NCBI GenBank assembly: GCA_947599755.1 | Contig: CANQFO010000042.1 | Coordinates: forward strand, 1 to 9,352 | Length of the DNA stretch: 9,352 nucleotides | Direction: 5' to 3' | Source: an uncultured Bacilli bacterium | Lineage (GTDB): Bacteria > Bacillota_I > Bacilli_A > RF39 > UBA660 | Shown: piece by piece, positions 1-6,804 of the stretch | Layout of the letters: the number at the start of each line of letters is the position of its first letter | Numbering within the stretch: the stretch's first letter is position 1 | Program-made: the position numbers and the translations under genes | Notes under the pieces: model-generated | The model's database searches: none | What the model saw: the letters and a program-made list of their open reading frames with translations, nothing else | What the model was told of the DNA's origin: nothing

Positions 1-1
1 A

Positions 2-1147
2 ATAATAAAAAGATATTCTTATTATCTAGTTCCCTATATAGTAGCAGAAAATCCATCTATTCCTACCTTAGAAGCAATTACCCTATCAAGGAACATGATG
101 AATGGATATAAATTCAAAATATTTACGATTGAATTATCTTATCTAGGTTGGGAAATACTAGGAATTATAACATTTGGACTAACTAGAATCTTTTATTCTA
201 ATCCCTATAAAATGGCAACATTTTGTGAATGCTATAAAAACATCAGAAAAATTGCCAAACAAAAAAAGATAGAAGGAGTAGAATACTTAACCGATGAATT
301 TTTAGTGAAAAAAGCTCCTAAAAAAATTTTAAGAGATGAGTATTCAGACGTATTAGAAACATTAAACAATCAGAAAAAAACAAAAATGAGTAACCAAGAT
401 TTTAAAACAAAAACAATGTCTTTACTAGGAATTACTCTCTATAATAGTAAAAAAGAACAAGAATTTGAAAAAGAACTAGTAAGACTAGCAAAAATAGATA
501 ACTCGCAAAAAGCACTACGAGGAGAAGTTTATCCCACAAGATTATCTCCCATTCCAGAAAAAAAGAAATACAGTCATATAGAAACCATTAATTATTTAAG
601 ACATTATTCCATACCTTCTTTAGTGATTTTATTTTTCAGTTTTGCTTTTATTGGTTGGTTATGGGAAGTAATCATTCATATAATAATAGATGGAAGAATA
701 GTCAATAGAGGAGCCCTACATGGACCATGGTTACCAATTTACGGATATGGGTCAATATTGATTTTAACTTTACTCTATCAAATGAGAAAAAAACCATTAT
801 TAGAATTGCTTAGCATAATGGTAATTTGTGGAACAATCGAATATATAACCTCTTATTTTTTAGAAATCACAAACGGAACAAGATGGTGGGATTATAGTGG
901 ATATTTCTTAAATATAAATGGAAGAATCTGTGCTGAAGGATTATTAGTTTTTGGATTAGGAGGAATTCTAATCGTATATGTAATTGCTCCATTAATAGAT
1001 AATCATATTAGAAAAATAAAACCAAAAATTTTAATTCCTATTTGCTTACTATTAATTTTAGTATTTACAATTGATCAAATTTATTCTTTTCCACACCCCA
1101 ATACAGGAAAAGGAATTACTATTCCCCAAAAAATAATAAAAAAATAA
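2..1147 (+). CDS. DUF975-like/CmpB-type ABC permease fusion, 5' partial
   Basis: Integral membrane protein of unknown function whose 5' end lies outside the window. The frame is open to the left edge (first complete codon at 2), giving 381 codons before TAA. The ATG at 95 is internal: the codons before it (LVPYIVAENPS, then LEAITLSRNMMNGYKFK) match the conserved C-terminal part of DUF975 proteins, which continues as LSYLGWEILGIITFG and NPYKMATFCECY to about nt 230. A charged Lys/Glu-rich linker follows (about nt 240-590). A CmpB-type 'putative ABC transporter permease' domain fills about nt 600-1075, with signatures FIGWLWEV, NRGALHGPWLPIYGYG, EYITSYFLE, RWWDYSGYFLNINGRICAEG and about five membrane segments. 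The tail is short and basic. Neither family has a firm biochemical role, and no ATPase partner is visible. The metallophosphoesterase gene begins 14 nt downstream, so the two are probably cotranscribed. Domain naming rests on recalled motifs. Confidence 0.8.
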   Translation: MIKRYSYYLVPYIVAENPSIPTLEAITLSRNMMNGYKFKIFTIELSYLGWEILGIITFGLTRIFYSNPYKMATFCECYKNIRKIAKQKKIEGVEYLTDEFLVKKAPKKILRDEYSDVLETLNNQKKTKMSNQDFKTKTMSLLGITLYNSKKEQEFEKELVRLAKIDNSQKALRGEVYPTRLSPIPEKKKYSHIETINYLRHYSIPSLVILFFSFAFIGWLWEVIIHIIIDGRIVNRGALHGPWLPIYGYGSILILTLLYQMRKKPLLELLSIMVICGTIEYITSYFLEITNGTRWWDYSGYFLNINGRICAEGLLVFGLGGILIVYVIAPLIDNHIRKIKPKILIPICLLLILVFTIDQIYSFPHPNTGKGITIPQKIIKK

Positions 1148-1161
1148 AGGAGTGAAACAAT

Positions 1162-2358
1162 ATGTTAGCAATACTACTATCTCCAATTTATATAGCACTA
1201 AATTTTTATATTGCAAAATGGCTAATATATTGGATAGAAAATTGTAATAAACACGTTCAATCAAAAAAAATAAAAACAATTATCATAGGAATATACACAT
1301 TTTTTGCTAGTTCGATCATCATTGGGTTTTTTCTCCCAGCAGGACCAATACAAAAAATCATCAAATCAATTGGAAATTATTGGCTAGGAGTACTAGTATA
1401 TGTAATAATAATCGTATTCATAGCAGATGGAATAAGATTAATTTTATATAAAAGCAAAAAAATCCCAAAAGAAAAATTATCATTAAGAAAAACAATTGTA
1501 ACAGTAGGAACAATTTGTATAATAAGCATTCTGACAATAAGTATAATAGGAGCAATCAATGCAAGACAAATTACCATAACCAAATATCAAATTAATGTAG
1601 AAAAAATAGTAAAAAACAAAGAAAAATTAAAAATTGTGATGGTAGCAGATCTACACTTAGGATACAATATAGGATGCCGTCAAATGCAACAAATGGTGAA
1701 AAAAATCAATCAAGAAAAACCAGACGTAGTAGCAATCGCAGGAGATATATTTGACAACGAATACAAAGCACTAGATAACCCCAAAAAATTGATAAAAATA
1801 TTCAAACAAATAAAATCAAAATATGGTGTATACGCAGTATATGGAAATCATGATGTAGAAGAAAAAGTTTTAGCTGGATTCACCTTCTCCTTTGGAAAGA
1901 AGAAAAAGGTAAGTAATATCAAAATGGATCAATTATTAGAAAAAGCAAATATTAACTTGTTAAGAGATGAAGGAGTATTAATTGATAATCGTTTTTATCT
2001 ATATGGAAGACCAGATTATAAAAAATTAGGAAGAGGAATCACAAAAAGAAAAACCCCCGAGCAAATAACAAAAAATATGGATAAAGAAAAACCAATTATT
2101 GTAATAGACCATCAACCAAGACAATTACAAGAATTACAAGATGCAGGAGTAGATATAGATTTATCAGGTCATACTCATAACGGACAATTATTCCCAGGAA
2201 ATTTATTACTACCAATCATGTGGGAAAATCCATATGGATATCGAAAAAAAGGAAAAATGCATAGTTTTGTAACGAGTGGAATAGGATTATTTGGACCAAA
2301 CATGAGAGTAGGATCAAAAGCAGAAATCGTATCCATAACCGTAACATTTAAACACTAG
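1162..2358 (+). CDS. membrane-anchored metallophosphoesterase (calcineurin-like)
   Basis: Predicted metal-dependent phosphoesterase tethered to the membrane (398 aa). The N-terminal part has four hydrophobic segments (about residues 4-25, 39-58, 74-96, 112-132). The rest is a calcineurin-like phosphoesterase domain (about 150-395) with the full dinuclear-metal set: D163-x-H165 in ADLHLG, D195 in AGDIFDNE, N229/H230 in GNHD, H317 in DHQP, and H337/H339 in GHTHNGQLFP. This is the layout of the Gram-positive YkuE/YkoQ-like membrane phosphoesterases. The substrate is unknown; lipid-linked or cell-envelope phosphodiesters are plausible, and the catalytic side of the membrane cannot be decided by eye. 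The ATG is preceded by AGGAG at 1148-1152 with 9-nt spacing, directly after the stop of the upstream gene, suggesting an operon. The next hairpin downstream is at 2441-2481. No catalytic residue appears to be missing. Confidence 0.9.
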   Translation: MLAILLSPIYIALNFYIAKWLIYWIENCNKHVQSKKIKTIIIGIYTFFASSIIIGFFLPAGPIQKIIKSIGNYWLGVLVYVIIIVFIADGIRLILYKSKKIPKEKLSLRKTIVTVGTICIISILTISIIGAINARQITITKYQINVEKIVKNKEKLKIVMVADLHLGYNIGCRQMQQMVKKINQEKPDVVAIAGDIFDNEYKALDNPKKLIKIFKQIKSKYGVYAVYGNHDVEEKVLAGFTFSFGKKKKVSNIKMDQLLEKANINLLRDEGVLIDNRFYLYGRPDYKKLGRGITKRKTPEQITKNMDKEKPIIVIDHQPRQLQELQDAGVDIDLSGHTHNGQLFPGNLLLPIMWENPYGYRKKGKMHSFVTSGIGLFGPNMRVGSKAEIVSITVTFKH

Positions 2359-2374
2359 AAAAAAAGAAAAAAAC

Positions 2375-2403
2375 TTACCAAAAAATAAAATTTATGATAG
2401 AAT
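2375..2403 (+). promoter_or_regulatory. putative promoter of the MATE gene
   Basis: TTACCA (2375-2380) and TAGAAT (2398-2403) are separated by 17 nt and match the sigma-A consensus at 4/6 and 5/6. Transcription would start near 2410, about 100 nt before the MATE start codon, so the transcript would carry the terminator hairpin in its leader. The gap between that hairpin and the gene (about 25 nt) is too short for another promoter. AT-rich sequence makes chance matches likely, so confidence is moderate. Confidence 0.4.
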
Positions 2404-2440
2404 AAAGGAGAAAAAGTTAAGTTTATCAATGAGTAGCAAA

Positions 2441-2481
2441 AATGCGTAAGTCCAATTGAACAAGGACTTACGTATTTTTTT
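2441..2481 (+). terminator. strong intrinsic terminator in the MATE leader (possible attenuator)
   Basis: CGTAAGTCC (2445-2453) and GGACTTACG (2464-2472) form a perfect 9-bp stem around a 10-nt loop. It extends through one G-U pair (2444/2473) and A-T pairs to about 13 bp, and is followed by seven T's (2475-2481). This is a textbook Rho-independent terminator. It may simply end the upstream operon. However, the MATE ribosome binding site follows within about 15 nt, so any promoter for MATE must lie upstream of the hairpin and transcripts must read through it. That makes regulated attenuation plausible. Confidence 0.85.
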
Positions 2482-2507
2482 GCAAAAAACTAAAGGAGGA
2501 ATTTTTA

Positions 2508-3875
2508 ATGAAACAACTAGATTTAGAAAATGAGAAAATTTCTAAATTAATAAAAAAATTTGCTATACCATGCGTAATTAGTATGATAGTAGCAGCACTT
2601 TATAATATTGTTGATCAAATCTTTATAGGTTGGAGCAAAGCAGGAGCTTTTGGTAATGCAGCAACAAATATTGTATATCCATTTACAGTAATAGCCCTGG
2701 CATTTGCCTTATTAATAGGAGATGGAATAGCAGCAGTATTCAATTTGTCTCTTGGTGCAAAAGACAAAGAAAAAGCAAGTATTTCTATAGGAAACGGAAT
2801 AATTCTATTAGGAATAATATCCATAATATTAACAGGGATAGGACTCATTTTCAATAAACAAATCCTAAATATATTTGGAGGAAATCCCAATGAAGTAAAA
2901 TGTTATCAATACGCTAAAGATTATTTAAGAATAATTTGCTATGGATTACCATTTTATATGATTGGTCAAGGATTAAATGCTTCAATCAGAAGCGATGGTA
3001 GTCCCCAATATGCTATGATAGCAACAACAATTGGAGCCATATCAAATATAATTTTAGACCCAATATTGATCTTTATGTTCAAAATGAATGTAAAAGGAGC
3101 CGCAATCGCAACAATTATTGGGCAAATCCTAACTTTTATCATAAGTATCCGATATTTAAAAAAAGCAAAATCTTTTCAGATCAATAAAAAATCACTTAAG
3201 TTAAAGAAAGAAATATGCAAACAATCAATATCTTTAGGATTAGCATCATTCATCACACAACTTGCTATTGTCATCATCATTGCAGTTGCGAATAATTTAG
3301 TAAGTAAATATGGATATGGAACAATCGCTAGTTCCGGTAAACCATATGGAGTAGTAACTCCTCTAGCCGTAATAGGAATATGTATGAAAGTATTTGGAAT
3401 TGTGATATCAGTTGTAATAGGAGTATCCTTAGGAGGTATGCCAATAATTGGATATAACATGGGTGCGAAAAAGATCAAAAGAGTAAAAGAAACAATAAAA
3501 TATATTTTACAAACAAACTTAATTATAGGTTGTATAGCCTTTATATTATTTGAATTTTTTCCAACAGGGATCATAAATATTTTTGGAAAAGGAAATTCTT
3601 TTGAATATTTAGAATATGCAAAATATTGTTTAAGAATTTTTCTAGGAGGAATAATCCTAACTAGTATCACTAAGTCATTATCAATAGTATTACAATCCAT
3701 GGGATCAAGCCTCAAATCAACCCTGCTTGCACTATCAAGAGATGTTATCTTTTTTGTTCCTACCATAATCATCATCGCAACATTAAGCCATAGCGTCGTA
3801 ACAATGCTATGGAGTGCAATAATAGCTGACAGTTTATCATTTGTTTTAGGAATGATTCTATTGAAGAGAGAATGA
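2508..3875 (+). CDS. MATE-family multidrug/cation antiporter
   Basis: Predicted 12-helix Na+- or H+-coupled efflux transporter of the MATE family (455 aa, the usual length), located in the cytoplasmic membrane. The N-lobe opens with KKFAIPCVISMIVAALYNIVDQIFIG (shown here in two parts in the literature as the TM1 signature); D36 in NIVDQIFIG aligns with the conserved TM1 acidic residue of NorM/MepA-type proteins. The pseudo-symmetric C-lobe starts near residue 230 and ends with LWSAIIADSLSFVLGMILL. Both lobes have the conserved Gly/Asn-rich loops (GQGLNASIRSDGSP; SIVLQSMGSSLKST). The overall look is MepA-like; the drug range cannot be inferred. The start is well set by AAAGGAGG (2492-2499) 8 nt before ATG. 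The gene stands alone between two terminators, preceded by an attenuator-like hairpin, which fits inducible expression. No truncation or frameshift is seen. Confidence 0.92.
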   Translation: MKQLDLENEKISKLIKKFAIPCVISMIVAALYNIVDQIFIGWSKAGAFGNAATNIVYPFTVIALAFALLIGDGIAAVFNLSLGAKDKEKASISIGNGIILLGIISIILTGIGLIFNKQILNIFGGNPNEVKCYQYAKDYLRIICYGLPFYMIGQGLNASIRSDGSPQYAMIATTIGAISNIILDPILIFMFKMNVKGAAIATIIGQILTFIISIRYLKKAKSFQINKKSLKLKKEICKQSISLGLASFITQLAIVIIIAVANNLVSKYGYGTIASSGKPYGVVTPLAVIGICMKVFGIVISVVIGVSLGGMPIIGYNMGAKKIKRVKETIKYILQTNLIIGCIAFILFEFFPTGIINIFGKGNSFEYLEYAKYCLRIFLGGIILTSITKSLSIVLQSMGSSLKSTLLALSRDVIFFVPTIIIIATLSHSVVTMLWSAIIADSLSFVLGMILLKRE

Positions 3876-3917
3876 AAAATAGATAAACAATTAGAGAAAA
3901 AATAAAGGGTTCATAAG

Positions 3918-3951
3918 AAAAGAGTAGTTCAAAAAAACTATAGCTTTTTTT
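3918..3951 (+). terminator. putative Rho-independent terminator after the MATE gene
   Basis: TAGTT (3925-3929) pairs with AACTA (3936-3940), extended by a G-U pair (3924/3941). After a small internal loop, AAAAG (3918-3922) pairs with CTTTT (3944-3948). A run of seven T's (3945-3951) is followed by another T-rich stretch. The stem is interrupted and A/T-rich, so it is weaker than the hairpin at 2441-2481, but its place 43 nt after the MATE stop and before the copper cluster fits a transcript end. Confidence 0.55.
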
Positions 3952-4022
3952 ATTTTTATCAAGTATAATAAACACGAAAAGTAAATAAGCTCAAAAAATA
4001 TAGAAAAATCAAAAGAATCATA

Positions 4023-4040
4023 AAAATACCCCCTTATTTT
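4023..4040 (+). promoter_or_regulatory. candidate CsoR operator
   Basis: Perfect inverted repeat AAAATA/TATTTT (6-6-6) around the core CCCCCT, 42 nt before the csoR start. CsoR/RcnR-family operators are known to combine a G/C tract with flanking A/T inverted repeats (RcnR type: TACT-G6-N-AGTA; many CsoR sites contain TACCCC...). The C5 run is the most GC-rich spot in this otherwise nearly GC-free spacer. It overlaps or abuts the proximal -35 region, so bound CsoR would block polymerase. Assignment is by pattern and by position before csoR-copZ-copA. Confidence 0.55.
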
Positions 4041-4065
4041 GAATAAAAAAGAAAAAGAGTATAAT
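4038..4065 (+). promoter_or_regulatory. putative csoR-copZ-copA promoter
   Basis: A perfect -10 hexamer TATAAT lies at 4060-4065, with a weak -35 (TTTGAA, 4038-4043; 16-nt spacer) overlapping the end of the candidate operator. The start would fall near 4071, giving a leader of only about ten bases that barely includes the GGAGG, which is a weakness. An alternative TATAAT at 3964-3969 has a poor -35 and would give a leader of about 105 nt with the operator downstream of the start. Confidence 0.35.
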
Positions 4066-4071
4066 AATATT

Positions 4072-4076
4072 GGAGG
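4072..4076 (+). promoter_or_regulatory. csoR ribosome binding site (decides the start)
   Basis: GGAGG sits 5 nt before the ATG at 4082. A possible TTG start at 4070 would include this motif inside the coding sequence and has no Shine-Dalgarno of its own, so the ATG is preferred. Confidence 0.75.
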
Positions 4077-4081
4077 AAAAA

Positions 4082-4381
4082 ATGAAAGAAAAATTACCAC
4101 ATTATAGAAAAATCCCTAGAGGAAAAAAAGACATTACTTTGATAAATAATCGTCTAAATCGTATAGATGGTCAAATTAAAGGAATAAAAAAAATGATAAA
4201 TGAAGATATTTATTGTAATGATGTCTTAATTCAATTAAGAGCAGTAGAAAAAGCAATCAGAAATTTATCAAATATCATATTAGAAGATCATTTATATAGT
4301 TGTATAAGTACTGATCTAGAAAATGGAAAACTAGAGTCGATAGATGAAATAATAAGTTTAGTAAAAAGATTTAATCAATAA
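4082..4381 (+). CDS. csoR: CsoR-family copper-sensing transcriptional repressor
   Basis: All-alpha, metal-responsive DNA-binding repressor (99 aa, typical size). CsoR tetramers bind the operator in the apo form and release it on binding Cu(I). The family signature RLNRIDGQIKGIKKMI (about 24-39) is present, as is the Cu(I) ligand set C45, H70 and C74 (IYCNDVL; LEDHLYSC). With this start the numbering is the same as known for Bacillus subtilis CsoR (C45, H70, C74), and Tyr44 precedes the first Cys as in other Cu-type members. The C-H-C set argues for Cu(I) rather than Ni/Co (RcnR) or persulfide sensing (CstR, which lacks the His). It is first in the cluster, 11 nt before copZ, so it should autoregulate with copZ and copA through the palindrome at 4023-4040. 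Confidence 0.92.
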   Translation: MKEKLPHYRKIPRGKKDITLINNRLNRIDGQIKGIKKMINEDIYCNDVLIQLRAVEKAIRNLSNIILEDHLYSCISTDLENGKLESIDEIISLVKRFNQ

Positions 4382-4392
4382 AGGAGGAAAAA

Positions 4393-4605
4393 ATGAAAAA
4401 AATAACACTAAAAGTAAACGGTATGGTATGCAGTGGTTGTGAAAACAGAGTAAAAAATGCACTAATCAATATTGATGGAGTATCAAAAGTAAAGGCAAAT
4501 CATAAAAAAAATTTAGTATCCATCACAGCAAAAGAAGAAATAGATAAAAGTGTACTAGAAAAGGCAATAGAAAACCTTGGTTATCAAATAGTAAAGGAAG
4601 ATTAA
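4393..4605 (+). CDS. copZ: copper chaperone CopZ (HMA domain)
   Basis: Small cytosolic Cu(I)-binding protein (70 aa) made of a single heavy-metal-associated domain with a beta-alpha-beta-beta-alpha-beta fold. The metal site is GMVCSGC, with C13 and C16 as the Cu(I) thiolates, close to the N-terminus as in all HMA domains. The pattern continues with a hydrophobic helix-strand core (VKNALINIDGVSKVKANHK, LEKAIENLGYQI). It is expected to buffer Cu(I), deliver it to CopA, and possibly load CsoR. AAGGAGG (4381-4387) lies 5 nt before the ATG, directly at the csoR stop. copA starts one base after its TAA, so translation of the two is probably coupled. Confidence 0.93.
   Translation: MKKITLKVNGMVCSGCENRVKNALINIDGVSKVKANHKKNLVSITAKEEIDKSVLEKAIENLGYQIVKED
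4593..4600 (+). promoter_or_regulatory. copA ribosome binding site supporting a TTG start
   Basis: AAAGGAAG inside the end of copZ lies 6 nt before the TTG at 4607. No in-frame ATG exists before the HMA metal motif (M11 of MTCSAC), and a start there would delete the first HMA beta strand, so the TTG is favoured. Confidence 0.65.
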
Positions 4606-4606
4606 A

Positions 4607-6781
4607 TTGAAAAAGATAATATTAAAAGTAGAGGAAATGACCTGTTCTGCTTGTTCAAATCATGTAGAAAAATTTTTAAAAAATAAAGAAGGAATAATCG
4701 ATGTCTCCGTAAATTTAGTTCTAGGTCAAGCTCTCATTTATTATGAAGACAATATGAGTATAGAAACTCTAGGAGACTATATCAATCAATCAGGATATAA
4801 ATATGGAGGAATAGCAAACGAAAAAGAAGAAAAAGAACAAGGACAGAAAAAAATAGATTTAATTGTACTAAGTATAATCTTGATTTTGATTATGTATATT
4901 TCTATGGCACATATGATACACCTACCAGTTATACCATTTTTAGATAAAATGAAGCATCCAATGAATTATGGAATATCACTAGGGTTATTAACAATACCCT
5001 ATTTAATTTATGGTAAAGATATTATTATAGCAGGAATAAAAAATCTAATTCATCAATCCCCTAATATGGACACCTTAATAACACTTGGAGTATTAGTAAG
5101 TTATCTATATAGCTTTGTAAATATAATATTCATAGGATTAGGAAATAATCAACAAGTAGAAAATTTATATTTTGAATCAGTTTGTATGATGATTTTCTTT
5201 ATTAAATTAGGAAGATACATAGACAAAAACAGTAAAGAAAAAACAAAAGAAGCCATTAAAGAACTAGTAAAGGTAACCCCAGAAGACGCCTTAAGGAAAA
5301 CAAAAGAAGGAGAAAAAAAAGTAACAATTGATGAAGTAAAAGTAGGTGATATTCTAATAGTAAAAGCCGGAATGAAAGTTGCTGTTGATGGGGAAATAGT
5401 AAAAGGTTCAGCCCATTTTGATGAATCATTTATTACCGGAGAATCCATTCCAAGAAAAAAACAAAAAGGAGATAAAATTGTTGCAGGATCAATTGATTAT
5501 GATGGAATAGTAGAATATAAAGCCTTAAAAATTGGACCTAAGTCAACCATTTCAGAAATGGTTCATCTAGTTCTTGAAGCAAGCAATTCAAAAATGCCAA
5601 TTTCCAGAATTGCCGATAAAGTAAGTTCCTTTTTTGTTCCAATTGTTTTAATCATAGCGATGCTAACAGGAGGGATTTGCCTCATATTAGGAAATCCATT
5701 AAATGATAGTCTAATTCGTATGGTAACAGTACTAGTCGTTGCTTGTCCTTGTGCCTTAGGACTTGCTACTCCTCTTGCCATTGTAGTTTCTATAGGTACA
5801 CTAGCAAAGAAAAACATTTTAGTAAAATCTAGTGAAACATTAGAAATTGCCTCTCACATAGATACCATTATCTTCGATAAAACAGGAACTCTTACCTATG
5901 GAAAACTAAAGATAAATAAATTATATAATTACTCAAATGATAACGAGAAAGAATTATTAAATAAAATCGCAAATATAGAAAGTAATTCCACCCATCCAAT
6001 AGCAAAAGCATTTGAAAAATGGAAAACCAGTACACGAAATGTAATAGAATACAAAGAATATCCAGGAATGGGAATCTCTGCAAAAATAGAAAATAAAAAA
6101 TATACTTTAGGAAATAGTAAAATTTTAAAACAGATAAATAATCCATACAAAGAAGAGGAAAAAAAATTATCTAATGATGGAAATAGCCTGATTTATGTAT
6201 TAGAAGATAATCATATAATTGGGTTAATCGGAGTAAAAGATAAAATAAGAGAAGAAGCAAAAATTACAATAAAAAAACTAAAAAAATTAGGCTATAAAAT
6301 AATTATGCTTACAGGAGATAATGAAATTACAGCCCAAATAATTGGAAAAGAATTAAGTCTGGATGAAATCATAGCAAATGTAATGCCTAGTGAAAAAACC
6401 CAATATATAAAAAAATTGCAAACACAAGGAAAAAAAGTCATAATGATTGGTGATGGAATTAATGATGCTCCTTCTTTAGCTACAGCAAATATTGGAATTA
6501 GTTTTAAAAGTAGTACAGATATTGCCGCAAATTCTTCAAATGTAATCATGACCAATGATAAATTGGAAGGAATTTTAACATTTTTAAGTATGGGAAAAAA
6601 AACATTAAAAAATATCAAACAAAATTTATTTTGGGCATTCTTTTATAACCTGCTAATGATCCCCATAGCAATGGGATTATGGAAAGAAATAGGATTAGAA
6701 ATTAACCCGATGATAGCAACGATTTCTATGATGCTATCTAGTTTATGTGTCGTATTCAATGCCTTAAGATTAAAAAAATAA
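4607..6781 (+). CDS. copA: Cu(I)-exporting P-type ATPase CopA (P1B-1)
   Basis: ATP-driven copper(I) efflux pump of the cytoplasmic membrane (724 aa; normal for a CopA with one HMA domain). In order: one HMA domain (about 3-70) with MTCSAC (C13/C16); TM1-4 (about 84-205, including SPNMDTLITLG); actuator domain with T277-G-E-S280; TM5 and TM6 carrying the transport motif C380-P-C382; P domain with D424-K-T-G-T (phosphorylated Asp424); N domain with the P1B hallmark H463-P464; TGDN at 569-572; GDGIND at 615-620; and TM7-8 with Y680-N681 and M708-x-x-S-S712. CPC + YN + MxxSS is the Cu(I)-type set, which argues against Zn/Cd or Co pumps. It starts with TTG one base after copZ, a tight coupling. 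CopZ is its expected Cu donor and CsoR its regulator. It is followed after 23 nt by the response-regulator gene with no terminator. Confidence 0.95.
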   Translation: MKKIILKVEEMTCSACSNHVEKFLKNKEGIIDVSVNLVLGQALIYYEDNMSIETLGDYINQSGYKYGGIANEKEEKEQGQKKIDLIVLSIILILIMYISMAHMIHLPVIPFLDKMKHPMNYGISLGLLTIPYLIYGKDIIIAGIKNLIHQSPNMDTLITLGVLVSYLYSFVNIIFIGLGNNQQVENLYFESVCMMIFFIKLGRYIDKNSKEKTKEAIKELVKVTPEDALRKTKEGEKKVTIDEVKVGDILIVKAGMKVAVDGEIVKGSAHFDESFITGESIPRKKQKGDKIVAGSIDYDGIVEYKALKIGPKSTISEMVHLVLEASNSKMPISRIADKVSSFFVPIVLIIAMLTGGICLILGNPLNDSLIRMVTVLVVACPCALGLATPLAIVVSIGTLAKKNILVKSSETLEIASHIDTIIFDKTGTLTYGKLKINKLYNYSNDNEKELLNKIANIESNSTHPIAKAFEKWKTSTRNVIEYKEYPGMGISAKIENKKYTLGNSKILKQINNPYKEEEKKLSNDGNSLIYVLEDNHIIGLIGVKDKIREEAKITIKKLKKLGYKIIMLTGDNEITAQIIGKELSLDEIIANVMPSEKTQYIKKLQTQGKKVIMIGDGINDAPSLATANIGISFKSSTDIAANSSNVIMTNDKLEGILTFLSMGKKTLKNIKQNLFWAFFYNLLMIPIAMGLWKEIGLEINPMIATISMMLSSLCVVFNALRLKK

Positions 6782-6804
6782 ATAATGAATGAGAGGAAAA
6801 GAAA

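Noticed and set aside
95..97. ATG at 95 as the start of the first gene
   Set aside because: The frame is open to the left edge and the upstream codons match the conserved DUF975 C-terminal motif. The nearby AAGGA (88-92) is only 2 nt from the ATG, too close to act as a ribosome binding site.
3176..3775. 199-codon open frame on the minus strand opposite the MATE gene
   Set aside because: It lies wholly antisense to a well-supported transporter gene, and its hydrophobic Ile/Pro/Thr-rich translation mirrors the antiparallel membrane-protein codons. No family motif was recognised.
3964..3969. TATAAT at 3964 as the main csoR promoter
   Set aside because: No acceptable -35 at 16-18 nt (the region is the MATE terminator T-tract). 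Kept only as an alternative in the promoter entry.
4070..4072. TTG at 4070 as the csoR start
   Set aside because: It has no Shine-Dalgarno, and the GGAGG for the ATG at 4082 would lie inside it. The ATG also gives the Cys/His/Cys numbering known for B. subtilis CsoR.
6292..6618. 108-codon open frame on the minus strand inside copA
   Set aside because: It is antisense to the conserved GDGIND region of copA. Other minus-strand frames in the window (for example 2615-2890, 5149-5448, 5563-5817) are rejected for the same reason.
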